From assembly GCA_929200395.1 (NCBI GenBank), contig CAKMZJ010000011.1, forward strand, positions 1 to 38,968: DNA of 38,968 nt, given 5' to 3'. The DNA is from Candidatus Gorgonimonas eunicellae (GTDB taxonomy: Bacteria > Pseudomonadota > Gammaproteobacteria > Pseudomonadales > Endozoicomonadaceae). Under the pieces are notes generated by a model. The model saw nothing but the letters and a program-made list of their open reading frames with translations, made no database searches and was not told the DNA's origin. Below, piece by piece: positions 8,994-19,000 of this stretch (position 1 is its first letter; the number at the start of each line of letters is the position of its first letter). A program made the translations under genes and the position numbers.

Positions 8994-11900
8994 ATGATAA
9001 ATAATAATAATTTACCAATAAATTTATATACAACACTAAACTTATCAACTAACAGCGAAAACAATAATCAAAGTAATGTAAGTGGTGATAATTATGTTGA
9101 AATTCCTGAAAATATAACAAATTTCGAACAACTTTTATGTTGTGAATCTTTTATAGAAATTAAGCAGCAATATATAGATTATATTAATCAAATTGCAGAT
9201 TTATATAATTATTTTATTAAAGCACATACTGATGATATTGCTCAGCTGAATAAAGATAAAATAATTAACTCCTCTATAAACAAGGTGCAATTTTACGAGC
9301 AAAACAAAAATTACTCTAAATATGAAATATTATTTTATAGTTATAATAATATTAGGAAATCTCTTTATAATATTATAAGTTATCTTGCTAAATATAAAAA
9401 TGAAACGGTAATTAACAATGATATTGCTATTGTATGCTCTGAGTTAAAAGAATGCTTAGATATTTGTTTGGACGGTTTTAATGGTAAGATTATTATATTA
9501 AACGATTATATAGAATATATTAGTAGCAATGACCTTGATTATAAAATAAAATGTAAGCTAAAGAACTTGATACAAAACAAAATTAGAGAAATTATTATAG
9601 AAAAAAGAAAAGTTATTAGTATACATTCGCAAACGGCTTTTTTTAATTTAGTTGCAACTGATTATAACTTAGATCCTATTATAGATAGCTATGCTAATTT
9701 GTATGATTATAAAATTCATGAAACCTATAAAATAGTAAAAAAAATAAAAAATACGATGTCGCAATTCAATATTTGTATTGAAATCGTAAATGAGTTATAT
9801 AGTTTATTTGAAGAATTACTAATTAAAATTAATAAAGAACACTGGTTAAATAATAATACTATTAAAGATTTCACTGAAGAAGATGCAACTAAATTAAAAT
9901 TTTTTTTTATCCAGCCACTAAATAAATATTTAACTATAACAGATATTCAAGAACAACTTAGCATTAGAGATATAATATGTGAGCAATTAACAAGTTACAG
10001 CATATACTTAGCTGACATTAAAGATGTATTACATTTTTTTATTGCTAAAAACCTAAATAAATTTGCTAATATCATTCCTAATTTTAAAGAGATAACTAAG
10101 GTGATTGCTGTTATAGAAAATAACTTAGCTATAATAAATGTTAACAATTGTTATTTTTATATTCTGAAAGATAATCAAGAAAAACTACCTTTGCAATTAC
10201 AGCATATACAAAATAGCAATATATTTAAAATAAATAAAATTATTTATATAGCTGTTTTTATGCAAGCTTTAGAACAAACTAAATCTATAGAAGATATTTA
10301 TAATTTTCTTAATAGTACGAATATAAACAAACAGTTATTTAATAATAAACATTTAATAGTTGAATTAAATAATAGTACTAAATATAATGAACATCTTAAA
10401 AAAAAATTAACATCTGCAATACTATACCCACAAGTAAATCACAATAATAGGATAAACTATAATTTATGTATGAAATGTATCGAAAAAAATATTTTAACTA
10501 TAGATATATTAAATGATTTATTAGAAAGACGTATAGATGTTGTTTTTTACTTTCTATCATTGTTAACTCTAAATAACTTATATGGATATATCTCTAATTT
10601 AAATTATAATAATATAAAAAAAATCATTAAACAGTTGAAACATCACAAGGTTAATTTTTATTTACAAGAAGCATTTTATTTGTTATTTAAAAACCATAAA
10701 TGGCAATTACTCGGGCTAATATTAACTTCAGATGTGAAGTTTGCTTTTTTTAATTATTTACCAAAAGCTAGGCAGTTATCAGCTTTAAAAATTATATTTA
10801 ATAATAGCAAAGAAAATATTAGTAATTATTTTTTATTAGATTATATTACTTTAGGTATTAAAGATGATGATAAAAATAATATACTTCATGTTATTGTTAA
10901 TGGTAATGCTGAAGAATTATTATTATTAGAAATCACCAAACAGATACCTTCATATTTATTAGATATATTACTATTTAGTAAAAATAATTGTGAATTTACT
11001 GTATTAATGTTAGCTGTAGTAAAAAATAAGATAAACTTAGTTAAAATATTAATGCCTTATTGTAATCTAAAAATTCTTGGTGCTCAAAGTAATAGTGGAT
11101 CTAATGCCCTGATGTTAGCAATAAAAAATAAAAATTTATTATGTTTTCAAGAGTTAGCAAAAACAGCAACTACAAAAATATTAACAGCGGTAAACAAAGA
11201 TGATGATAATATTCTAATGCAGGCTATTATTAAGAAATGTGATGATATTACTAGTGATATTATCGAAAGACTAAATGATGAGAATCTAGCTATATTAAAG
11301 CAATATAATAATTATGATCGGAATAATTCTTTAGGGCTAGCTATCATCTACAAAAGCTCGCATCTTGTTAAAATAATTGATAAATCAAATGCGTTAATAT
11401 TAATGCATCGTAATAAACAAGGATATAATAGCTTAATGCTTGCAGCGACACATGGTATAACGGATGAAGCTCTATTGTTATTATTACAAAAATACAAATT
11501 ATCTGCTATATATAAGCAGACAGTTAGAGGCGATAATTCTTTAATGCTGGCTGTTATGCATGGAAATGCTAATATTGTTAGTGTTTTGCTTAAGTACTAT
11601 GATAATGAACAACTACTTAATATAAAAAATCATAATGGCGATACTGCAATGATAATAGCAGTTAAAAAAGGAAATTTGCTATGCTTACAAGAATTACTTA
11701 ATAAAGCAACTGCTCTAAATTTACTTGAATGTGCTAAAAATGGTCATAATAGTTTAATATTAGCTACGATGCATAATCATAATAACTGCCTAATTCCTAT
11801 CATTGAAAAATATGAAAAATTAATACCAACTGATAAAATAAATCATGATATTTGGTATGCTATTCAGCATGCAACGATAAAAGGTTATTTATTATGTTTA

Positions 11901-13262
11901 GAAAAATTACTTATAAAAGCAAATACAACAATATTAACAATGTTGACTGCATCTCATTATAACAATTTGATGATTGCAGTTAGTAATAATTCACACAAAT
12001 GTATGAATGCCATTTTAAATAAGGCTGACACTAATGAGCAGGAAAAAATATTAAATCAACAAGATCGTATATTTGGTAAAACAGCTATAATGATAGCAGC
12101 GAATAAGGGTTATTACACTTGCTTAGTTGATCTATTAAAGGTCTCCACTCCAGAAATGTTAACTAAAACAAATAATAGTGGCTATAATATCCTTATGCTT
12201 GCTGTTAATAAAAAAAATACTAAATGTATGCAAGTCATTATAGAAAAGTCTAATTCAGAGGTGTTAGCTGATATATTAAAGCAAAAATCTAATAAAAATG
12301 GAAGCAATGCCATAATGATAGCTAGTAAAATGGGATTTACTTGGTGTTTATCTCACTTACTAGAGCAACTTACTGAGAAAACAGGAGAGATATTACTAGA
12401 AACCGATAATTTTGGTCATAGCGCATTAATTATGGCTATTTTGCGTAATAAAATTAGCTGTGTTGCCACTTTAGTAAATAAGATTGAAGAATGTAAAAAT
12501 TTAATAGATTTAAAAAAATATGAGCATATGTATGAATATGCTATAATGATAGCGATTAAAAAAGATTTTTTAGAATGTTTAACGTTATTGCTTCAATACT
12601 CAACAATAAAAATGTTAGTAGCTATAAATAATGACGGTTATAATAGTTTAATGCTTGCTACTTCTAAAAATAATTTTAAAGCCGTTTGTCAAATTTTAGA
12701 ACGATCTAATTCAGATATACAGCTACAAAAATCTAACAAGTATGCTGATACTGCTATTACTATTGCTGCAAAAAATGGATATGTTTCATGCTTAAGTCTA
12801 CTACTTGAAAAAGCAACTCCAGAGGCAGTAACAGCTACTAATATATATGGTAATGATTGTTTAATGCTTGCATTTATTAATCATCACTATGACTGTGTAC
12901 AGACGATTATAGATAAATTAAATGTAGTTACTTTCAGGCAAAATGATAGAGGTAATAATGCTATCATGCTTGCTGCTATGAAAGGAGTAGTACGGAGTTT
13001 AAGAAGATTATTTGCATCTTCAATAACAACAGAAATATTAGCAACTACCAATCATGCAGGCAACAATTGTTTAATGTTAGCTATTAAATATAGACATCAC
13101 CAATGTATGTTAGATATTCTAGCAAAAGCTAACTATGATATGTTACAGCAGAAAAATAATGATGGTTATAATGCTCTAGATTTAGCAAAAAAATATCATA
13201 ATCCTTATTATGACAGAATAGTAGCTAAGAAAAATTATTTTATTGAACTTAACAAAGAATAA
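8994..13262 (+). CDS. Giant ankyrin-repeat protein, paralogue 2
   Basis: A 1422-residue tandem paralogue of the preceding protein, aligned over its full length with the same plan: a helical ~620-residue N-terminal region, then about 22 long ankyrin-like units. Differences are mostly scattered substitutions, concentrated in the repeat surface and loops. There is one extra Leu near residue 640 (EELLLLE) and a 3-residue insertion (DLK) near NLIDLKKYEH. The stop falls six codons earlier than in paralogue 1; the lost tail is still recognisable after the stop. It has its own copy of the leader, so the two are probably expressed in parallel and not as an operon. As for paralogue 1, a role as a host-targeted scaffold is inference. 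Confidence 0.85.
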   Translation: MINNNNLPINLYTTLNLSTNSENNNQSNVSGDNYVEIPENITNFEQLLCCESFIEIKQQYIDYINQIADLYNYFIKAHTDDIAQLNKDKIINSSINKVQFYEQNKNYSKYEILFYSYNNIRKSLYNIISYLAKYKNETVINNDIAIVCSELKECLDICLDGFNGKIIILNDYIEYISSNDLDYKIKCKLKNLIQNKIREIIIEKRKVISIHSQTAFFNLVATDYNLDPIIDSYANLYDYKIHETYKIVKKIKNTMSQFNICIEIVNELYSLFEELLIKINKEHWLNNNTIKDFTEEDATKLKFFFIQPLNKYLTITDIQEQLSIRDIICEQLTSYSIYLADIKDVLHFFIAKNLNKFANIIPNFKEITKVIAVIENNLAIINVNNCYFYILKDNQEKLPLQLQHIQNSNIFKINKIIYIAVFMQALEQTKSIEDIYNFLNSTNINKQLFNNKHLIVELNNSTKYNEHLKKKLTSAILYPQVNHNNRINYNLCMKCIEKNILTIDILNDLLERRIDVVFYFLSLLTLNNLYGYISNLNYNNIKKIIKQLKHHKVNFYLQEAFYLLFKNHKWQLLGLILTSDVKFAFFNYLPKARQLSALKIIFNNSKENISNYFLLDYITLGIKDDDKNNILHVIVNGNAEELLLLEITKQIPSYLLDILLFSKNNCEFTVLMLAVVKNKINLVKILMPYCNLKILGAQSNSGSNALMLAIKNKNLLCFQELAKTATTKILTAVNKDDDNILMQAIIKKCDDITSDIIERLNDENLAILKQYNNYDRNNSLGLAIIYKSSHLVKIIDKSNALILMHRNKQGYNSLMLAATHGITDEALLLLLQKYKLSAIYKQTVRGDNSLMLAVMHGNANIVSVLLKYYDNEQLLNIKNHNGDTAMIIAVKKGNLLCLQELLNKATALNLLECAKNGHNSLILATMHNHNNCLIPIIEKYEKLIPTDKINHDIWYAIQHATIKGYLLCLEKLLIKANTTILTMLTASHYNNLMIAVSNNSHKCMNAILNKADTNEQEKILNQQDRIFGKTAIMIAANKGYYTCLVDLLKVSTPEMLTKTNNSGYNILMLAVNKKNTKCMQVIIEKSNSEVLADILKQKSNKNGSNAIMIASKMGFTWCLSHLLEQLTEKTGEILLETDNFGHSALIMAILRNKISCVATLVNKIEECKNLIDLKKYEHMYEYAIMIAIKKDFLECLTLLLQYSTIKMLVAINNDGYNSLMLATSKNNFKAVCQILERSNSDIQLQKSNKYADTAITIAAKNGYVSCLSLLLEKATPEAVTATNIYGNDCLMLAFINHHYDCVQTIIDKLNVVTFRQNDRGNNAIMLAAMKGVVRSLRRLFASSITTEILATTNHAGNNCLMLAIKYRHHQCMLDILAKANYDMLQQKNNDGYNALDLAKKYHNPYYDRIVAKKNYFIELNKE

Positions 13263-13287
13263 ATTGATAGTATTAAGTAGTGACTTT

Positions 13288-13334
13288 ATCCCGTACCTAA
13301 AGTAGCTAGCTTTATGGTTTTACCGTACTTCTTG
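13288..13334. repeat. Dispersed imperfect-palindrome repeat, copy 2 (degenerate)
   Basis: ATCCCGTACCTAAAG is followed by GGTTTTACCGTACTTCTTGAT, with the CGGG and GGCA arms of copy 1 altered. It fills the gap between the convergent ends of ankyrin gene 2 and the amidase gene. The relation to copy 1 is plain, but its hairpin is weak. Confidence 0.55.
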
Positions 13335-13340
13335 ATAGCA

Positions 13341-14159
13341 TCAATTACTTAGCTGTGAACTTATTCGAGTATGGTTAGTTATAGGCATTTTGTTACGAGT
13401 TGAGGCAAGTTGTTTATTGTTAGTCTCTGCAATAATAGTTCCAGTTCCTTGTTGTTGTATAGCTACAATGGTTCCCCATGGGTTAACTATCATTGAATGT
13501 CCCCAAGTTTCACGTACGCCATGGCGTCCCCATTGGTTAGCAGCAAGCACCCAACACTGGGTTTCTATAGCTCTAGCACGCACTAATATATCCCAATGTG
13601 CTTCGCCTGTTACTTTAGTAAATGCTGCTGGGATCACTATAATATCAGCTCCTTGCTGACGTAGCAGTTGATATAATTGTGGAAACCTAACATCATAACA
13701 TATAGATAAACCAATATTTCCAATTGCTGTTTGTACTACTTTAATAGCATTACCCGCAGAAAAAATATCAGACTCTCGATATCTATGATGGGAATCTTCA
13801 ACTATTGCATCAAATATATGTAATTTATGATAATAATCAACAAGCTTGCCGTTATCATTGAATACTAAGCATGTGGCTGATAAACCACCGTCTGCGTTTT
13901 TAATTGGAAACGAGCCTATAATTAACCAAAGTCGATACTCTAAAGCCAGATTAGCTAGCTGGTTTTGTAGTTTGCCATTTCCTAGTGGTTCAGCATAATT
14001 TTGATAATCTTCTTTTGTTCCAAAGACAATGCTATTTTCAGGCGTCAAGGCTAATTTTGTTTGTTGCAAGTTTAGATATTTTAATTGTAATTGTAATTGT
14101 TGTATATTTGCTTCAGGATTAGCTCCCGAGTTCATTTGAACAATTCCAACTTTACTCAT
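13341..14159 (-). CDS. Carbon-nitrogen hydrolase (nitrilase superfamily), probable deaminated-glutathione amidase
   Basis: A 272-residue cytoplasmic hydrolase that cleaves amide C-N bonds through a Glu-Lys-Cys triad. The triad is visible: E41 in LTPENS, K112 in YHKLHIFD and C154 in LSICYDVRFP. The HKLHIFD and CYDVRFP signatures and the length fit the NIT1/YbeM branch, whose known role is to repair deaminated glutathione. The exact substrate cannot be fixed by sequence alone, and omega-amidase is the main alternative. AAGGAT about 7 nt before the ATG supports the start. The 5' side faces a 304-nt gap and the 3' side converges with ankyrin gene 2. Confidence 0.88.
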   Translation of the reverse strand: MSKVGIVQMNSGANPEANIQQLQLQLKYLNLQQTKLALTPENSIVFGTKEDYQNYAEPLGNGKLQNQLANLALEYRLWLIIGSFPIKNADGGLSATCLVFNDNGKLVDYYHKLHIFDAIVEDSHHRYRESDIFSAGNAIKVVQTAIGNIGLSICYDVRFPQLYQLLRQQGADIIVIPAAFTKVTGEAHWDILVRARAIETQCWVLAANQWGRHGVRETWGHSMIVNPWGTIVAIQQQGTGTIIAETNNKQLASTRNKMPITNHTRISSQLSN

Positions 14160-14463
14160 ATGCCATCCTTATAGTTTATTGCTTACATGTTTTACTTTAT
14201 TGCATTAATGCTACATTATTAACTAGTAAATTAATAGAAACAAATTTTACTATACCGCTTGTTTAAGTAATTTAAGGTTATTATATTAACAAACTAAGTG
14301 CATGCTTATAAAATATCTTGAACTGTTTATAAGTATGAATGTCTAATCATTTGGAAAAAACTGATAGTACTTTTACTGTGTGGTTATTTCCAAATTTTAG
14401 CATTTATTTAACAAGTATAAATAAAAATAAGTTATAAATTTACTATTTAAGGGTAAATAAAAA
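14160..14463. other. Divergent intergenic region between amidase and NPF-repeat genes
   Basis: No gene is seen. It must hold promoters for both flanking genes. ATTTGGAAA (14349-14357) pairs perfectly with TTTCCAAAT (14387-14395) around a 29-nt loop. The last ~65 nt, up to AAGGGTAAATAAAAAATG, are duplicated at about 19083-19133. The motif GTGTGGTTAT near 14378 also occurs near 27726, upstream of the zinc-finger gene. Confidence 0.5.
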
Positions 14464-15468
14464 ATGTATCCAGTACAAAATAACCAGCCTATGGTTTTAA
14501 ATAACAACTTTATTACAAATACGTCAAAAAGTAATAGCAATAAGAATATCGAGACAATAAAGGAGGCTTTAAAACGTGGATTATTTATATTAGATAATCA
14601 CAGTCATTTAAAAGAAAATATAATCGCAAGCCATAAAAAAAATATAGCTAATTTAGTAAAATTACTAGATAGCAATAAAATTATCCATTCAGATATAACT
14701 ATTACTGAAAATTATGCTAATTGTGATAAAATTCCTGAAGATAGGTATGTCGATGAGTTAATCACCTCTGGTTATAATATATATTATAAGCATAAAGAGT
14801 TAATAAAAATAATATTTATTGAGGAGAAATCTTATCATATAGGTGAAAATGGCTACTCAATTATGTCGGACTTTTCTATAGAGTGTTATGAGGAATTTCA
14901 CAATCTATGTTCAGAGGCAGGAATAACAGGATCTTCTAGACCTTTAATTTCTAAAGATCTAGATCTTGATTTAGAAAAAACTGAACTCCTCAGAAAAACT
15001 AAACAGCAACATACTAAAGATTTTGATGAAGAATTTCCTCAAAGAGGTGAAGAAGTTACTGAAAACGTAGTTCGTCCAAGGTTAGTTAGAAAAGATTATA
15101 GTCATGATGTTAATCCAGTAATACCAAGTACAACTACAGGAAATAACGCTTGTAATTTTATAAAAAAGCCCGTTATTACAGATAGACCATTTAGAACTAC
15201 AGAAAATCCTTTTACTCCAACTACAAGGAATCCTTTTGCTCCAACTACAAGGAATCCTTTTGCTCCAACTACAAGGAATCCTTTTGCTGCTACAAGGTCA
15301 CCTATGGATAGAGTTTCAGTACCAGACAGATTCTCAATGGCAACTAGAATACAACCTCAGACTCGTGATAATCACAGACATCCAAATATGTCAACTAAGC
15401 ATAGACCTTTTATAGGAGACCCTAGATCAACAGAATTTTCATTTCCTGGTATCAACCATAACTGGTAA
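14464..15468 (+). CDS. NPF-repeat protein, probable effector (family A, intact copy)
   Basis: A 334-residue protein of unknown family with no membrane segment or signal peptide. The N-terminal ~165 residues look like a small helical domain. Residues 165-245 are charged and probably disordered. Residues 248-278 are a tandem octapeptide array, NPF-[TA]-P-T-T-R, giving four Asn-Pro-Phe tripeptides. The tail is Arg/Pro-rich. NPF is the known ligand of eukaryotic EH domains found in endocytic adaptors, which makes host membrane traffic a candidate target. That is inference from a short motif. AAGGG lies about 10 nt before the ATG. A collapsed second copy of this gene survives at 19083-19203. It is followed by a decayed copy of the family B gene. 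Confidence 0.75.
   Translation: MYPVQNNQPMVLNNNFITNTSKSNSNKNIETIKEALKRGLFILDNHSHLKENIIASHKKNIANLVKLLDSNKIIHSDITITENYANCDKIPEDRYVDELITSGYNIYYKHKELIKIIFIEEKSYHIGENGYSIMSDFSIECYEEFHNLCSEAGITGSSRPLISKDLDLDLEKTELLRKTKQQHTKDFDEEFPQRGEEVTENVVRPRLVRKDYSHDVNPVIPSTTTGNNACNFIKKPVITDRPFRTTENPFTPTTRNPFAPTTRNPFAPTTRNPFAATRSPMDRVSVPDRFSMATRIQPQTRDNHRHPNMSTKHRPFIGDPRSTEFSFPGINHNW
15205..15297 (+). repeat. 24-bp tandem repeat coding NPF octapeptides
   Basis: Just under four in-frame copies of a 24-bp unit begin at 15205, 15229, 15253 and 15277. The middle copies are identical at DNA level, which points to recent expansion. The last copy is shortened. Confidence 0.92.
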
Positions 15469-15523
15469 TTTTTAAAATAAATTATTACACTTATTAAATA
15501 CACAGAGGTAGTAGTTAAAAATT

Positions 15524-15847
15524 CTAGACCTTAGTTGTCTTCTGTCTGGAAGATAACTCATCATGATTTACTACTACAACTGTGAAACGACCATTGATTA
15601 TTTGTGGTGATTTAGGATCTAATTCATTAAGTAAACAATAGTTTTCTTCACTATAATTAAAAAATTGTTCAATATTTGATCGGTTTTAATCGTGATTAGC
15701 TTTACCAACTGTTTAAATACTTCTAACAGTAGTTAAAAATTCAACCAAGTCAGGCTCAAAAGCTGTAGCTTGAAGTTTTTCTAATTTCTCTGAAAAACCA
15801 ATTTCTTCCATAACCTTTACAACTATTTTAAGATAATCCTCTACACT
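15524..15847 (-). pseudogene. Remnant of a family B membrane-protein gene (3' end only)
   Basis: Closely similar to 19253-19577, the last ~108 codons of the intact gene on the same strand. The stop codon (15524-15526) and the C-terminal KTT-x-V are preserved. In-frame stop codons are present at 15686-15688 and 15713-15715, and the rest of the gene is missing. Homology ends abruptly at 15847, where ankyrin-gene sequence begins. A stretch of similarity beyond the stop codon (CACAGAGGTAGTAGTTAAAA) shows that this was a segmental duplication including the spacer. Confidence 0.88.
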
Positions 15848-15900
15848 ATTTTAAATAAGGCTAACACTAATGAGCAGGAAAAAAGTTAAATTACAATAAG
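15848..15900 (+). pseudogene. 53-nt fragment of an ankyrin-repeat gene
   Basis: It matches 12012-12063 of ankyrin gene 2, and the equivalent part of gene 1 near 7392, with a few changes and a small indel near its end. It abuts the truncated family B remnant. The junction carries the short repeat ACTATTTTAA, also present about 30 nt inside the remnant, which suggests joining through microhomology. Confidence 0.75.
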
Positions 15901-16001
15901 TTAATTTTGAACTTTTATTTTAGTTCTATCTCTATCAGTATAATAGTTAAAACTAAGCTAATAAATAATGTTTTTACAAAATTATCTTATAGAGAGTAAC
16001 A

Positions 16002-19000
16002 ATGCAAGCTGTAAATAATAACACTACATTCAATTACAATAACGCTGATATCAACTCGAAAGTATCGCACGATCGCAAAATAAGTAATCAATTACCAATA
16101 TTGCAGTTATCACCAACTATAGATTTAAAAACTGTAAATATTAGTCATATACCTTTTAATATAGAAGAATATAAACTTATCATGCATTTTAAAAATGGAG
16201 GCGATATTACGAGTTTAAGTGATAAACAACTAACAATACTATCAAAGTTGTATATTTTTTCTCAAGAAGATTTTATAGCTCTAGATAGCAGATATTCTTT
16301 TCTTACACAACTTCAACACCAAAGGAAAATTGATTTTTGTCGTAGTCCAGAAATGATAAAAAAAATGCCTCTTACATGCTTACAAATATTTAACAGTGGT
16401 GATTATTCATTTATACAATATATTTCTAAAGATGATCAAACTCAACAAATGTGCGATTTAGCTTTTAATTATTACAGTGGTTTTTTTGAATACTTTAACG
16501 ATAAGTTTAAAAATATTAAGATGTGTATAAATTATATTAAAAATTCTTGTAATATAGATATTTCATTAATACCTAAAAAGCTACGTACAAACAAACAATT
16601 ATATGAATGTATTATCGCAAGAATTAAAAATGAAGCTAATAACTTAGTAGAAGGCAATAAAGTAAATCAAAAAAATATTCGTGGTATAGAATTACTACCT
16701 ACAAAAATATTAAAAGAAAATCCCGAACTTATTTTAGTAGCTTGTATTGTTGATACTTCAGCTATTGCAAAATTCTTACCTGAACTTATTACTGAAGAAA
16801 TTATTATAAATCTGGTAACTGTGTTAATTGATGATACATCAATAAAATACTTAGATATAAATTCTCCATTAGCTCAGATTAAACAGTTTTACTATTCAGA
16901 AAAAGAAAGCATTTCTCTTATAGGTAGATATTTTGAAAAATACAACTCAAAATTACAACAGCTTATTGAAAAAAAGTTAGATATTAGCAACAAACAAGTG
17001 CCATCATCACAAAAAACAACTGTTAACTATAAAAATAGTTTAGATTATAGAGACCTAGAAGAAAACCTTAAAGCAGATGAACAAATCATTATAAATTTAT
17101 TAAAAGATAACATAAGAAATATTTATTTTGTAGATAGCAAGCATTTAACTAAAAAAATATGCCAAGAAGTTTTTAATAATCTTCCTATCGAGCGATCCAC
17201 AACCTGTGGACGGATTGAATATCGTAAAATTATTGAAAACAAGTGTGATTTTATTCTTGAAATACCTATTGACTTCAGAACTGTAGAAATGTGGTTTTAT
17301 CTTTGCACTCGTAGAGATAGAGGCTATATAAGCGAAATACCAGAAAAAATATTTACGAAAAAATTATTAGTAAAATTTATTGATGAGTATATACAATGGA
17401 ATAATAGCTTTGATATAAAATTTTTAGAAATTCTATTTGCACTGAAATTTTTTGATGACAACATGAAAGCTAAAATATTAGCTAACAGCTTACAAGTTGC
17501 TAGTAGATTTTCTACAGTTGTATTCGCAATATTAAAATCCACTAAAATTCCTAATGCATTTAAAAATGATTTCTTGCAACATATAACTACAGGAAATTTT
17601 TACTTTCCAGTAGTTAAACCAAAAGAGTTATATAGCAGAATTAATCCGTTGCAATCAGCTATATCTGCCCCTTTCGTTACTGAATTGTTGTCATCTTGTT
17701 ACAAATTTAATAATCCATATAAATTTAATTTATCTGATGTAGCCCAAGAGCTAGATGCATATATACAAAATTCAAAACAAAAGACACTTCCTATCAATAA
17801 TGCTATAGAAGTATTTGCAGGTGCAGAGGTACGTGGTGGTAGAACAATACAGGTAAATATATCTGCTTCAATAGCAAAATTCTATAAATTTAGAAAATCT
17901 AACGAATCATTAGAAAGTTTTACCGCTGAAGCATATTTTTTAGAGTTCCTTGAAAAAACAGAGAATGGAAGACGCTTAAAACAACAACTTAAAAGTGATA
18001 TTCCTATAATAAATAAACTAGTAAGCATGCCAATTACACAGCTTCCTAGATGTGCTTTTCATTGTGAAGACGAACCAGAAGTATACACAAACTCTCAAGG
18101 AGTAAAGTGTGCAGATGTAATAGTATTTTCTTGTTCCAAAGATTATTTAGAATATGCTCATAAAAAAGATATAAACAATCCTCAAAATATATTTTTTAAA
18201 CCTGAACAAGGTCTCCTAAATGCATGCCACGATTTAGGAGTGTTTATGTCGTATGGTATATATTATACTAATACTTTACCAGCTTATCATCTAGGCAAAT
18301 ATGATCGCAACTGGACTGCTTTACATATGTTATTAAGAAGATTATCTTGCAAACCAATTAGATCCTTTTTTGATTTAAATGAAAGAAATGATTTTAATAT
18401 GGTTGGGAAAATGGAAAGCTGGGATTCTACAGCAACTGAAAGACCAGATTATGGCTACACAGGGTTACGCGATTTTGGCGACTTTGAATTATTTGGTAAC
18501 ATAAGCAGTACTTTAGAGAGAGCAGGATGCCAACAGTTAAAGCTTTTTTCTAATATTACACAAAAAATACTTGCAGCCAATACAGTGTCTGAATGTCTAT
18601 TAGCTGCTATATTATTGTATGCAAGATTACACAAACAATCGTCTAATTACCATTATAAAAATATAGAAGCTAAAAAAAATATGGCAGATTTTATTGAAAG
18701 TATTTTCTCTAATTTTTTATTAGGAATAACTCAAGGTAAAACTAGCAATATACAAGAGTTTATGGAATTATCTAGTGCTGATTACACACAATGGTTAGAA
18801 CGTACAGTAACTGAAATTCTTTATTGGACAGCTAGCCAACCAACAGTAGAAGAGGTAAAAGAAGCTAATATAAAATTTAATGACACACAAACAAATATAA
18901 CTGATTGTTTTTCTACCCATATAAACCAAGGTAAATTACCATCGAAATTGTATGATGAAATAAATATAGATAAAAATATAAAATATCCTAAACAATTTAC

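Larger units (their letters stand above)
15469..16001. other. 533-nt gene-free region made of gene debris plus a leader
   Basis: It contains the family B remnant (15524-15847), the ankyrin fragment (15848-15900) and about 100 nt of leader for the gene at 16002. A TATAAT at 15939-15944 could be that gene's -10 box, but its -35 partner is unclear. No intact gene is visible. Confidence 0.7.

Noticed and set aside
13390-13659. Plus-strand 89-codon ORF opposite the amidase gene
   Set aside because: It is a shadow of the well-supported amidase, caused by its codon pattern.
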